Assembly (NCBI RefSeq): GCF_006715485.1
Contig: NZ_VFNH01000001.1
Span: 1,240,001 to 1,304,000, forward strand
Origin: Herbaspirillum sp. SJZ107
GTDB taxonomy: Bacteria; Pseudomonadota; Gammaproteobacteria; Burkholderiales; Burkholderiaceae_D
Direction: 5' to 3'
DNA length: 64,000 nucleotides
A program made the translations under genes and the position numbers. The notes beneath the pieces were generated by a model that worked only from the letters and a program-made list of their open reading frames with translations, was not told the DNA's origin and did not search any database. Shown here piece after piece: positions 1 through 8,043 of the stretch; the stretch's first letter is position 1; the number at the start of each line of letters is the position of its first letter.

Positions 1-68
1 GGAGGCCCTGAAGCCTTCGACATGGTCCTCGTGGCGTGTACCGCGAACAGGAAACGCAGGATGTTCAT
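1..68 (-). CDS. Start of a gene running off the left edge (partial, unknown)
   Basis: An ATG at 68 overlaps the TGA of the upstream Sel1-repeat gene in an ATGA arrangement, the usual sign of translational coupling. The frame stays open for the 22 codons available and begins MNILRFLFAVHATRTM, which could be the start of a membrane or exported protein. Too little is present to name a family. It could also be chance, because a 22-codon open frame is weak evidence; the overlap is the main support. Confidence 0.4.
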   Translation of the reverse strand, partial: MNILRFLFAVHATRTMSKASGP

Positions 69-697
69 GGGGGGAGATCCATCGATATGGCGGTTTGGTT
101 GTCGCGGGACTGGGCAGGCAGAGGCATGCCCGGGCGCCAGTTGCGGGACAGGCATTGGGCTTGCGCGATCTGCTCCTCCGTCATCCGGCGCGCGATGTCG
201 GCGCGTTGAGATTCGGCATTGCGGTTGCCACCGGCCGCAGCGAGATTCCATAGCATGTACGCAATCACAGGATCTTCCGGTACGCCGGCGACATGGTAGC
301 GGTACATCAGCCCGAGAGCGTACTGGGCGTCCGGATGCCCATGCTGTGCCGCCTTGCGGAACCAGGATACTGCCAGCGTCTGGTTCCGGGACACCGCATT
401 GCCGGTGTAGTACATTGCGCCGATGACATATTCCGCGGCTGCATGGCCCTGGACTGCGGCCTTGTGTTCCCAGCGAAAGGCTTGCGTGTGATCCCGCGTC
501 ACACCGCGGCCCATGTAATACATCAAGCCGATCAAATGCTGCGCATCCGCATTGCCGGCGTCGGCAAGCGGAGCGACTTCCCTTAGCGCCAAGACATAAT
601 CGTGCCGGTCATATGCCACCACCCCTTCGGCGAAGCCGGCAATCGAGGCGCCATGCAGACCGATCCCGAACGCTATTCCGAGGATCTGTTTTTTCAT
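65..697 (-). CDS. Sel1-like repeat protein with signal peptide
   Basis: 210 residues from the ATG at 697, chosen because it gives a clean signal peptide (MKKQILGIAFGIGLHGASIA). A start at 754 would put 19 unrelated residues in front of it. After the signal there are about three Sel1-like repeats (TPR subclass, roughly 36 residues each), recognisable by AxAQhxLGxMYxxGxGVxxD patterns such as ADAQHLIGLMYYMGRGV and PDAQYALGLMY. Such proteins are usually exported solenoid scaffolds for protein-protein contacts; the partner cannot be told here. The stop overlaps a second start at the window edge, so it is probably the first gene of an operon reading leftward. Confidence 0.85.
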   Translation of the reverse strand: MKKQILGIAFGIGLHGASIAGFAEGVVAYDRHDYVLALREVAPLADAGNADAQHLIGLMYYMGRGVTRDHTQAFRWEHKAAVQGHAAAEYVIGAMYYTGNAVSRNQTLAVSWFRKAAQHGHPDAQYALGLMYRYHVAGVPEDPVIAYMLWNLAAAGGNRNAESQRADIARRMTEEQIAQAQCLSRNWRPGMPLPAQSRDNQTAISMDLPP

Positions 698-851
698 TGC
701 CTTGTGGAGGTTTGTTTCTACCTCATCGACGAATGGATGGACGGAATTCGACACATTCCTGAAAATTTTCCAGCGCAGCGGCGATCTCGCGGCCGCCGTC
801 GGCAGCCGTACCTCGGGCGGCCGTGCGATGCTCCATGGCGAGTTGGCACAC

Positions 852-857
852 TATAAT
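852..857 (+). promoter_or_regulatory. Candidate -10 box upstream of the MocR-type regulator
   Basis: A perfect TATAAT at 852-857 lies about 55 bases before the GTG start at 912. No convincing -35 element is present 16-18 bases upstream, so this may need an activator. MocR-type regulators often autoregulate, but no direct repeat was confirmed here. Confidence 0.35.
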
Positions 858-911
858 CGGCATGCTGGTTCCAGGTAAGGGCCAGCGGAGGCCAACGCGA
901 TAGGACTACAG

Positions 912-2384
912 GTGGACTACAGTCTTCTGCTCGCCGATTTCGAGCGGCAGCACAATGTCAGCGGCTGGCCGCGCCAACGCACGGTCCACGCCTGCCTGCG
1001 TGCAGCCATTTTGGGAGGGCGCCTTGCTGGCGGACACCGCCTTTTGTCCACCAGGCTCCTGGCGCGAGAGCTGGGCATTGCGCGTAACACCGTGTTGTAC
1101 GCGTATGAGGAGCTGATGGCGGAAGGGCTGCTGCTGACATCCCGGCGCGGCACCCTGGTCGCGCACGTGGCGGCTTCTGCCATCGTGGAGGAAAGCGCGG
1201 ACTGGACCGCGTTCGCCCTGTCCCGGCGGGCGCAAGCGCTCACCGGCATGGCGCTGCCCGGTGTGCTGAGCGGTGCCTTTGCACTCGGCGTTCCCGCGCT
1301 CGACGCCTTCCCGATGGCGGCTTGGCGCAGGACGCTGGACCGTGCCTGGCGCGAGACCCGCCCCTCTGAACTCGATTATGCCGACCCCGCCGGCCTGCAG
1401 GTGCTGCGCCAGGCGATCGCCGACTACCTGCAGGCCGCGCGCGGCGTGCGCTGCGACGCTGGACAGGTCGTGGTGACCAACGGCACCCAGGCGAGCCTGG
1501 AGCTGTGCGTTCACCTGTTTACGGACGCGGGAGACACCGCCTGGATCGAGAACCCCGGCTACCTCGGGGCGCTGTCGGCGTTTCGTGGCGGTCAGCTGCG
1601 TACGGTCGGCATCGCAGTGGACGACGAGGGCATCGTCCCGACTGCCGGCGACTGGGAGCGAACGCCGCCTCGTCTCATTTATACGAGTCCTTCGCACCAG
1701 TACCCGAGCGGGGGTGTGCTGGGTATGCGCCGCCGGCTGGCGCTATTGGACAACGCGCAGCATGCAGGCGCTCTGATCATCGAAGACGACTACGACAGCG
1801 AGTTCAGGCATGACGGCCCGCCTCTGCCCGCCATGCAGGGCCTCGTATCATCCTCGCCGGTCATCTATCTCGGCACCTTCAGCAAGACGATGTTCCCGGC
1901 CATGCGTACCGGCTTCATGGTCCTGCCACCCGGCCTGGCGGAGGTCGTCCGGCCTGTCCTGACACGCATGCCCATGCATGGGCGCGTGCCGGAACAGCGC
2001 GCCCTGGCGGCATTCCTGGGCAGCGGGCAGTTTCTACAGCACCTGCGCCGCATGCGGCGACTTTACCGCGAGCGGCGCGATGCATTGCTCGACGCTCTTG
2101 ACCGGCATGTCGGCGGCATCGCAGCCGTGCACGGCGCCGGTACGGGTATGCACCTGTCGCTCCGCTTGTCCGACCCTGCCTGGCGAGACGACCAGATCAC
2201 TGATGCTGCGCTCGCCGCGGGCATTGCCGTGCATTGCATGACGCGGCACGAAACCGGACTGCGCAAGACCTCGTGGACAGGTCTCTTGCTGGGCTACAGC
2301 CAGGTGCCGGCCACGGAGATCGACGCTGCGGTGCAGCGCCTCGCCGGAATCGCTTGTCGAGCGGCCACCATGAGAGCACGGTGA
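912..2384 (+). CDS. MocR/PdxR-type transcriptional regulator (GntR HTH fused to aminotransferase fold)
   Basis: 490 residues with a GTG start. Residues about 20-85 are a GntR-type winged helix (LARELGIARNTVLYAYEELM). Residues about 115-480 form a fold-type I aminotransferase domain that binds PLP as effector; the PLP lysine is in GTFSKTMFPAMRTGF near residue 325. MocR proteins control vitamin B6, GABA, taurine or amino-acid genes, usually divergently placed. Here the divergent gene encodes a Sel1 protein, and the next gene downstream is a convergent aminotransferase, so the target is unclear. Length fits the family. PdxR is possible, but no pdx gene is in view. Confidence 0.85.
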   Translation: MDYSLLLADFERQHNVSGWPRQRTVHACLRAAILGGRLAGGHRLLSTRLLARELGIARNTVLYAYEELMAEGLLLTSRRGTLVAHVAASAIVEESADWTAFALSRRAQALTGMALPGVLSGAFALGVPALDAFPMAAWRRTLDRAWRETRPSELDYADPAGLQVLRQAIADYLQAARGVRCDAGQVVVTNGTQASLELCVHLFTDAGDTAWIENPGYLGALSAFRGGQLRTVGIAVDDEGIVPTAGDWERTPPRLIYTSPSHQYPSGGVLGMRRRLALLDNAQHAGALIIEDDYDSEFRHDGPPLPAMQGLVSSSPVIYLGTFSKTMFPAMRTGFMVLPPGLAEVVRPVLTRMPMHGRVPEQRALAAFLGSGQFLQHLRRMRRLYRERRDALLDALDRHVGGIAAVHGAGTGMHLSLRLSDPAWRDDQITDAALAAGIAVHCMTRHETGLRKTSWTGLLLGYSQVPATEIDAAVQRLAGIACRAATMRAR

Positions 2385-2445
2385 CTACGCCGGGGCGTGC
2401 CCAGGCGATAAAGTCCGTTCAAACGATGTGCCTGCAGGTGGCGGC

Positions 2446-3603
2446 TCACACCTTCGCCAAGCGCTCCAGCGCCACCTGCAAGGTCTCATCCTGCTTCGCA
2501 AAACAAAACCGCACAATCCCCGATTCCTTCGGCGTGCTGTAGAAAGCCGACACCGGAATCGCCGCCACCTTGACCTCGCGCGTCAGCCACTGCGCAAATT
2601 CGGACTCGCCGAGATCCGAGATGCCCTCATAGCGCACGCACTGGAAATAAGTCCCGTCGGCCGGCAGCAGCGTAAACCGCGAACCCTCGAGCCCGGCCCG
2701 GAACAGGTCGCGCTTGCGCTGGTAAAACGCCGGCAGCTCGACATAAGGCGCCGGATCGCGCATGTACCCGGCCAGCCCATGCTGCATCGGCGTATTCACC
2801 GTGAACACGTTGTACTGGTGGACCTTGCGGAATTCCGCCGTCAGCCCGGCCGGTGCGGCGACGTAGCCGACCTTCCAGCCGGTCACGTGGTAGGTCTTGC
2901 CGAAGCTGGACACGACGAAGGCGCGCTCGGCCAGCACCGGGTGGCGGCTGACCGACGCATGCTGCTCGCCGTCGTAGACCATGTGCTCGTAGACCTCGTC
3001 CGACAGCACCAGGATATCGGTGCCCGCGACAATCGAAGCCAGTGCATCCAGGTCGGCCGCGCGCAGGATCGAGCCGGTCGGGTTGTGCGGCGTGTTAATC
3101 ACGATCATGCGGGTGCGCGGCGTGACCGCGGCCGCGATCTGGTCCCACGGCACGCTGTAGCCTGCCTCGCCGAGGCGCATCTGCACCGTCACCGGCACGC
3201 CGCCGGCCAGCTGGATCGAAGGCCGGTAGCTGTCGTAGGCCGGTTCGATGACGATCACTTCGTCGCCCGGATGCACCGCGCACAGGATCGCGGTGATGAT
3301 GCCCTGGGTGGCGCCGGCGGTGACCGTAATCTCGGTGTTGGCATCGTAGGCGTGGCCGTACAGCGTGGCGATCTTGGCGGCAATGGCCTCGCGCAGCGGG
3401 GCGGCGCCGGCCATCGGCGGGTACTGGTTCAGGCCGGCGCGCATGGCGTCGTTCACCATGTCGAGGAGTGTCGGGTCGCAGCCGAAGTCGGGGAAGCCCT
3501 GGCCGAGGTTGACTGCGCCATGCTCCGTGGCGAGGGCGGACATCAGGGTGAACACGGTGGTGCCGACGGCCGGCAGGCGCGATTGCAGGACGGGAGTGGT
3601 CAT
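2446..3603 (-). CDS. PLP-dependent aminotransferase, methionine aminotransferase type (YbdL-like)
   Basis: 385 residues, class I/II aminotransferase. The N-terminus VNLGQGFPDF, the NTPHNPTG motif (about 170-177) and the Schiff-base lysine in SSFGKTYHVTGWKVGY (K236) match the YbdL/kynurenine aminotransferase group that transaminates methionine and aromatic amino acids with 2-oxo acids. Cytosolic. It converges with the MocR-type regulator and lies 27 bases upstream of the PIN-gene stop. The YbdL subgroup is inferred from motif wording; the aminotransferase assignment itself is firm. Confidence 0.85.
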   Translation of the reverse strand: MTTPVLQSRLPAVGTTVFTLMSALATEHGAVNLGQGFPDFGCDPTLLDMVNDAMRAGLNQYPPMAGAAPLREAIAAKIATLYGHAYDANTEITVTAGATQGIITAILCAVHPGDEVIVIEPAYDSYRPSIQLAGGVPVTVQMRLGEAGYSVPWDQIAAAVTPRTRMIVINTPHNPTGSILRAADLDALASIVAGTDILVLSDEVYEHMVYDGEQHASVSRHPVLAERAFVVSSFGKTYHVTGWKVGYVAAPAGLTAEFRKVHQYNVFTVNTPMQHGLAGYMRDPAPYVELPAFYQRKRDLFRAGLEGSRFTLLPADGTYFQCVRYEGISDLGESEFAQWLTREVKVAAIPVSAFYSTPKESGIVRFCFAKQDETLQVALERLAKV

Positions 3604-3630
3604 GGTGGACGGTGCAGTTTGTCGATGCGG

Positions 3631-4086
3631 CTATTGTAGCGCGGCCGGCGTTTCGGTCTTGTGCCAGGTCTCGGGCGTCATGATGCGGAACAGCCCTTCG
3701 CGTGCGGCCTTGCGCGCCAGCTTGAGCAGGGCTTTGTCCTTGGTGACGAGAATGGCGGCGCCGGCGTCGCGCGCGATTTCCAGGAACTTCTGGTCGTCGC
3801 GGTCGCTGCAGACGGGCAGGCGGACGGCGCGCGAATCGGGCGCCACCACCCGGATCAGGGCATCGAAACGTTCTTCGGCATGCAGGCGCGAGGCCTCGTC
3901 GAGCGGCAGGTGAGAGTAGTGCAGCACGATCCGGTATTCGTCGCGGCAGTCGGCGCGGGTCACGGCCTGGACGGCGCCGCTCTCGAGCGCCGCCAGCAGC
4001 GGCGCCCAGCGCGGGTCGTGGAACACGAACAGGTCGAGGCAAACATTGGTGTCTAGAATGATGGGTTTCGCTGGAGCAGGTATCAT
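3631..4086 (-). CDS. PIN-domain nuclease, putative toxin of a TA system (orphan)
   Basis: 151 residues from the ATG at 4086 (an ATG at 4095 adds three residues). The PIN fold is shown by the N-terminal [11 protein letters not shown] (first catalytic Asp), a mid acidic [19 protein letters not shown], and [10 protein letters not shown], all typical of the family described as putative toxin-antitoxin component, PIN family. PIN domains are Mg-dependent RNases. No small antitoxin gene precedes it: yaaA starts divergently 45 bases away. It could therefore be an orphan toxin or a housekeeping RNase. A much longer open frame in phase upstream is only the shadow of yaaA. Confidence 0.8.
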   Translation of the reverse strand: MIPAPAKPIILDTNVCLDLFVFHDPRWAPLLAALESGAVQAVTRADCRDEYRIVLHYSHLPLDEASRLHAEERFDALIRVVAPDSRAVRLPVCSDRDDQKFLEIARDAGAAILVTKDKALLKLARKAAREGLFRIMTPETWHKTETPAALQ

Positions 4087-4131
4087 GTGCGGCATTGTAC
4101 CTTTACTGAGCCGCTCCACAGTTTCCGCACC

Positions 4132-4902
4132 ATGCTGATCGTCCTTTCTCCCGCCAAATCCCTCGACCTCGACACCCCTCCGACCACGCAGCATGCCACC
4201 ACGCCGCGCTTCATCGACCACGCGGCCGAACTGATCGGGGTGCTGAAGCCCTGGTCGCCGGCCCAGGTCGGCGAGCTGATGAGCATCTCCGACCAGCTCG
4301 CCGTGCTGAACGTGACCCGCTACGCCGACTGGCACCCGGACCACGGCGCCGCGCGCCAGGCCATCATGTCCTTCGACGGCGACGTCTACACCGGCCTCGA
4401 CGTGCGCACGCTGCATGCGGCCGGCCTCGAGTACACGCAGGGGCGCGTGCGCATCCTGTCCGGCCTGTACGGCCTGCTGCGGCCGCTGGACCGCATGCAC
4501 CCTTATCGCCTGGAGATGGGTACCCGCCTGCAGAACCTGCGCGGCAAGGACCTGTATGCTTTCTGGGGCGAACGCGTCACCGAGGCGCTGAATGCCGACG
4601 CGGCCGAGGCTGGCGCCGGGGCGTTGGTCAACCTGGCGTCGGAAGAGTACTTCAAGTCGGTCAAGCCGAAGCTGCTGGACGTGCCGGTGATCACGCCGGT
4701 GTTCGAGGACTGGAAGAACGGCAAGTACAAGATCATCTCCTTCTTCGCCAAGCGCGCGCGCGGGATGATGGCGCGCTACGCGGCCGAGAACGGCATTACG
4801 GATCCGGAGCAGTTGAAGGACTTCGATGTGGATGGCTATGCCTTCGATGCCGCGGCGTCGAAGGAGAAGCAGTGGGTGTTCCGGCGCCGCCAGGAGGCCT
4901 GA
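4132..4902 (+). CDS. yaaA: Peroxide stress protein YaaA (DUF328/UPF0246)
   Basis: 256 residues. The start [12 protein letters not shown] is the classic YaaA N-terminus, so the ATG at 4132 is used rather than the in-frame start at 4087. Other family signatures are [23 protein letters not shown], split here as [12 protein letters not shown] and YRLEMG, plus [11 protein letters not shown] and [16 protein letters not shown] near the end. In E. coli YaaA limits intracellular iron and protects DNA during H2O2 stress. Divergent from the PIN gene and followed by a bidirectional terminator shared with bamD. Full length. Confidence 0.95.
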   Translation: MLIVLSPAKSLDLDTPPTTQHATTPRFIDHAAELIGVLKPWSPAQVGELMSISDQLAVLNVTRYADWHPDHGAARQAIMSFDGDVYTGLDVRTLHAAGLEYTQGRVRILSGLYGLLRPLDRMHPYRLEMGTRLQNLRGKDLYAFWGERVTEALNADAAEAGAGALVNLASEEYFKSVKPKLLDVPVITPVFEDWKNGKYKIISFFAKRARGMMARYAAENGITDPEQLKDFDVDGYAFDAAASKEKQWVFRRRQEA

Positions 4903-4935
4903 GGGCCGGGCGCGCGGCACCGCCCGCGCATGAAA

Positions 4936-4976
4936 AAAGCCCCGGGGCCGTCGCCGGCACCGGGGCTTTGTTTATT
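4936..4976. terminator. Bidirectional rho-independent terminator between yaaA and bamD
   Basis: A perfect 10-bp stem, AAAGCCCCGG (4936-4945) with CCGGGGCTTT (4960-4969), has a 14-base loop. A T-rich tract follows on the plus strand (gtttatttt) and on the minus strand (ggctttttt). It lies between the convergent yaaA and bamD stops and should serve both. Confidence 0.85.
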
Positions 4977-4995
4977 TTCTAAGAACGAGGGCGGC

Positions 4996-5838
4996 TTACT
5001 GCACCACGTCTTTCGGCGACGGCTTCGGACCCGACTTGGCCCAGAACTTCCACCACGCCGCATCGCCCCTGGCGTTCGGGTTCAGGAAGCGGCTGTCCGG
5101 GTAGTTCTTCTGGAAGATGCGCTGGGTGTCGTCGCGCAGGTCGAACATGCCGAGCTTGTCGTAGCTGCGGATCATGATGAACAGCGCTTCTTCGCGCGCG
5201 GTCGCTTCGCTGAACTGGGTCACGGCGGTCTGGGCGCGGTTGAGGGCGGCCAGGTAGGCGCCGCGGCGATAATAATAGTTGGCGACGTGGACTTCATAGG
5301 CCGCCATCGCGTTGATCAGGTAATTCATGCGCGCGATCGAATCGGCTGCATATTTGCTGTTCGGGAACTTGTCGACCAGTTCCTTGAAGGCGGCAAAGGC
5401 TTCGCGCGTGGCTTTCGGATCGCGCTCGGTCGGGTCCTGCGAGTAGATGAAGCTCAGGAAGCCGATCTGGTCGTTGAAGTTGATCAGGCCGCGCAAGTAA
5501 TACATGTAGTCGACGTTCGGGTGGTTCGGGTGCAGCTTGATGAAGCGCTCCACGGCCGCCATCGCCTCGGCGGCATCTTGCGCCTTGTAGTGGGCGTAGG
5601 CGATTTCCATCTGCGCCTGGGCAGCGTAGGTGCCGAACGGGTAGTTGGATTCCAGGCGCTGGTACAGCTTGATCGCGGACTCGTAGTGGCCGCCCGCCAT
5701 TTCATCCTTCGCGTCAGCGTATAATTTCGATGCTGACACGTTCTTGCTCTCGTCGTTACCACGGTCCTTGAACAGACCGCAACCGGACAAACTGAGCAGG
5801 GCACAGGTCATGACCAATACAGACAATTTTTTTTGCAT
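4996..5838 (-). CDS. bamD: Outer membrane assembly lipoprotein BamD (ComL)
   Basis: 280 residues from the ATG at 5838; the TTG at 5850 in the same frame is less likely. A lipoprotein signal MQKKLSVLVMTCALLSLSGC ends with the lipobox cysteine at position 20. The mature part holds TPR helices, with YQRLESNYPFGTYAAQAQ, the GLINFND segment and RRGAYLAALNRA, all typical of BamD. It is the essential periplasm-facing lipoprotein of the BAM complex that inserts beta-barrel proteins with BamA. It is divergent from rluD, an arrangement common in betaproteobacteria. Confidence 0.96.
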   Translation of the reverse strand: MQKKLSVLVMTCALLSLSGCGLFKDRGNDESKNVSASKLYADAKDEMAGGHYESAIKLYQRLESNYPFGTYAAQAQMEIAYAHYKAQDAAEAMAAVERFIKLHPNHPNVDYMYYLRGLINFNDQIGFLSFIYSQDPTERDPKATREAFAAFKELVDKFPNSKYAADSIARMNYLINAMAAYEVHVANYYYRRGAYLAALNRAQTAVTQFSEATAREEALFIMIRSYDKLGMFDLRDDTQRIFQKNYPDSRFLNPNARGDAAWWKFWAKSGPKPSPKDVVQ

Positions 5839-5910
5839 AGCTATTTGCAAGAAGTTTTTACCGAGCGGGACTGTGGACTTGCCACGGTTCCCAGAATCAA
5901 CGAACAGCTG

Positions 5911-5916
5911 ATTATA
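5911..5916 (-). promoter_or_regulatory. Candidate -10 box for bamD
   Basis: On the minus strand this reads TATAAT, 73 bases upstream of the bamD ATG, inside the divergent bamD-rluD gap. The -35 region 17 bases away (AATATC) is poor. Position and perfect -10 support a bamD promoter only modestly. Confidence 0.35.
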
Positions 5917-5964
5917 GCTGATGGGACTGACGTGATATTAAATGCTGCGCCGAATTCGGCTGAA

Positions 5965-6969
5965 ATGATGATCGACTCCGACTTGGACGACGAACTCGAT
6001 GCCGAATTCCCCGCCGGAGCCGGCGGCTTCGATTCTGAACCGATTACCCTGCAACTGAACGAAGAACACTGCGGCCAGCGCCTCGACAAGGTGGTCGCCG
6101 GCCTGGTGCCGCAGTTCTCGCGCAGCCGCCTGCAGCAATGGTTCGACGAAGGCCACATCCTGGTCGACGGCAAGCCGGCCAAGGGCAAGGGCACCGCCTA
6201 CGGCGACGAAACCGTCGTGGTGGTGCCGCAGCCGGCCCCGGAAGATACCGCCTACACCGCGGAAGCGATGGACCTGAACATCGTCTACGAAGACGAGTCG
6301 ATCATGGTGATCAACAAGCCGGCCGGCCTGGTCGTGCACCCGGGCTCGGGCAACTGGTCGGGCACGCTGCTGAACGGCCTGCTGCACCATTGCCCGCAGC
6401 TGGTGTCGGTGCCGCGCGCCGGCATCGTGCACCGCCTGGACAAGGATACCAGCGGCCTGATGGTGGTCGGTAAAAACCTGGAAGCCCAGACCGACTTGGT
6501 GCGCCAGCTGGCGGCGCGTACCGTCAAGCGCGAGTATTTCGCCCTGGTCTGGGGTACGCCGCGCGACCACGGCACCATCGATTCGCCCATTTCGCGCCAC
6601 CCGAAGGACCGCATCAAGATGGCGGTGTCGAATGCGCCGCTGGCCAAGCCGGCCATTACCCATTACGAATTGCTGGAAACCGGCGAGCTGGATCGCCGTC
6701 CGGTGAGCCTGGTGCAATGCCGCCTCGAAACCGGCCGCACGCACCAGATCCGGGTCCACATGCAGCACCTGGGCTACGCGCTGGTCGGCGACACCGTGTA
6801 CGGCAAGCCGCACCTGATGCCCTTCTTCCACCGCCAGGCCTTGCAGGCGCGGCGCCTCGGCCTGAGTCACCCGGCCACCGGCGAGCACATGGAGTGGGTG
6901 GTGCCGCTGGCCGACGATTTCGCCGAGCTGCTCGAACGCGCCGGCATCGAAGAGCCGGAAGCGGTCTGA
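5965..6969 (+). CDS. rluD: 23S rRNA pseudouridine(1911/1915/1917) synthase RluD
   Basis: 334 residues if started at the ATG at 5965. A GTG at 5932 is an alternative, because the acidic N-terminal tail is poorly constrained. An S4 RNA-binding domain (GQRLDKVVAGL to LVDGKPAKGKGTAYGDETV) is followed by the RluA-type catalytic domain with the active-site aspartate in GIVHRLDKDTSGLMVVGK, then RTHQIRVHMQHLGYALVGD. It isomerises three uridines in helix 69 of 23S rRNA. The stop overlaps the start of pgeF (TGATG), so the two genes are translationally coupled. Confidence 0.94.
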   Translation: MMIDSDLDDELDAEFPAGAGGFDSEPITLQLNEEHCGQRLDKVVAGLVPQFSRSRLQQWFDEGHILVDGKPAKGKGTAYGDETVVVVPQPAPEDTAYTAEAMDLNIVYEDESIMVINKPAGLVVHPGSGNWSGTLLNGLLHHCPQLVSVPRAGIVHRLDKDTSGLMVVGKNLEAQTDLVRQLAARTVKREYFALVWGTPRDHGTIDSPISRHPKDRIKMAVSNAPLAKPAITHYELLETGELDRRPVSLVQCRLETGRTHQIRVHMQHLGYALVGDTVYGKPHLMPFFHRQALQARRLGLSHPATGEHMEWVVPLADDFAELLERAGIEEPEAV

Positions 6970-7748
6970 TGGCCGGACTCGAGGCCTGCCTGATCCGGCC
7001 CGACTGGCCGGACCTGCCCGCCGGCGTCGGCGCGCTGGCGACCACCCGCAAGGGCGGGGTCAGCGCCGCGCCCTGGGATGACGGACAGGGCGGCGGCGGC
7101 ATGAATCTCGGCCGCCACGTCGACGACGCCCCGGAAGCAGTCCAGGAAAACCGCGCCCGCCTGCGGGCGCTGCTGCCGGGCGAGCCGGCCTGGATCGCGC
7201 AGGTGCACGGCGCCGACGTGGTCGACGCCAGCCTGGTCCGGCCCGGGGCGCCGGTGCAGACCGGCGACGCCAGCATCGCGGCCGGCGCCGGCATCGTCTG
7301 CGCCATCCTCACCGCCGATTGCCTGCCGGTGCTGTTTGCCGACCTCGATGGCAAGGTGGTGGGCGCGGCCCACGCCGGCTGGCGCGGCCTGGCCGGCGGC
7401 GTGCTGGGTGCCACCGTGGCCGCCATGCGTGCTGCCGGGGCGGGCGAGATCACGGCCTGGCTCGGGCCGGCCATCGGTCCGGACGCCTTCGAAGTCGGGG
7501 CCGACGTACGCGACGCCTTCGAGGCTGCGCTGCCTGGCGCGGCCGCCGACGCCTTCCGCGACTATCCCGGGCGCGAGGGCAAATACCTGGCAGACATCTA
7601 TCTGCTGGCGCGGCGGATGCTGGCGCGCGACGGCGTCACCCGCGTCCATGGGGGCGAGCGCTGCACCTACAGCGAAGCGACACAGTTCTATTCCTACCGG
7701 CGCGACCGCGTCACCGGCCGTCAGGCGAGCTTGATCTGGCTCAAATAA
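6969..7748 (+). CDS. pgeF: Peptidoglycan editing factor PgeF (polyphenol oxidase/laccase-like, YfiH)
   Basis: 259 residues, beginning on the last base of the rluD stop. Cu/Zn oxidoreductase-fold protein with the family metal ligands in IAQVHGADV (His), LTADCLPVLF (Cys) and GAAHAGWRGLAGG (His), and the C-terminal GGERCTYSEATQFYSYRRD. In E. coli YfiH removes wrongly incorporated L-Ser from peptidoglycan precursors, and related proteins show purine-nucleoside phosphorylase or laccase-like activity. The rluD-yfiH pair is conserved in many proteobacteria, which supports the call. Confidence 0.93.
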   Translation: MAGLEACLIRPDWPDLPAGVGALATTRKGGVSAAPWDDGQGGGGMNLGRHVDDAPEAVQENRARLRALLPGEPAWIAQVHGADVVDASLVRPGAPVQTGDASIAAGAGIVCAILTADCLPVLFADLDGKVVGAAHAGWRGLAGGVLGATVAAMRAAGAGEITAWLGPAIGPDAFEVGADVRDAFEAALPGAAADAFRDYPGREGKYLADIYLLARRMLARDGVTRVHGGERCTYSEATQFYSYRRDRVTGRQASLIWLK

Positions 7749-7774
7749 AGCGCCGGGCCTGACGCCGCTGCGTG

Positions 7775-7993
7775 TCAGTGCCCCGGCGGATCGGCGTCAT
7801 CCGGCGCAGCCCCAGGCTCGCTGCGCGGCGCCGCTCGCGGACGCCGCCGCAAGCGCACTCCGCCGAGATATAAAACGAGCGATAATGGCAGCACGCCATA
7901 ACCGAGAAAAGTCATCATGCCGCCAACCACGCTTGGTTCGGTCGCCGCCATCAGGGTCACCACGTACATCCATCCTATGGCCACGATCCACAT
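7775..7993 (-). CDS. Small membrane protein, unknown function
   Basis: 72 residues from the ATG at 7993, which has a good Shine-Dalgarno (GGAG, about 6 bases upstream). A TTG at 8014 would add seven residues. Two predicted membrane segments (MWIVAIGWMYVVTLMAA and MMTFLGYGVLPLSLVLYLGG) are followed by an arginine-rich then acidic cytoplasmic tail. It converges with pgeF and is divergent from phaC by only 50 bases. No family recognised. Codon use and the RBS favour a real gene, but the phaC promoter must lie within or just after it. Confidence 0.65.
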   Translation of the reverse strand: MWIVAIGWMYVVTLMAATEPSVVGGMMTFLGYGVLPLSLVLYLGGVRLRRRPRAAPRSEPGAAPDDADPPGH

Positions 7994-8043
7994 CGACTTC
8001 TCCGCGTTGGACAATCACTCATTCTAAAACAAGGGACACCGCT

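Noticed and set aside
843..870. Possible sigma-54 promoter (TTGGCAC near 843)
   Set aside because: No GC/TGC element at the required spacing downstream.
2428..3639. 403-codon plus-strand open frame opposite the aminotransferase
   Set aside because: Arg/His-rich antisense shadow without domains; the minus-strand gene has all catalytic motifs.
4087..4920. Extended N-terminus (up to 4920) for the PIN protein
   Set aside because: The extra 278 codons are antisense to yaaA; the PIN fold begins right at the ATG at 4086.
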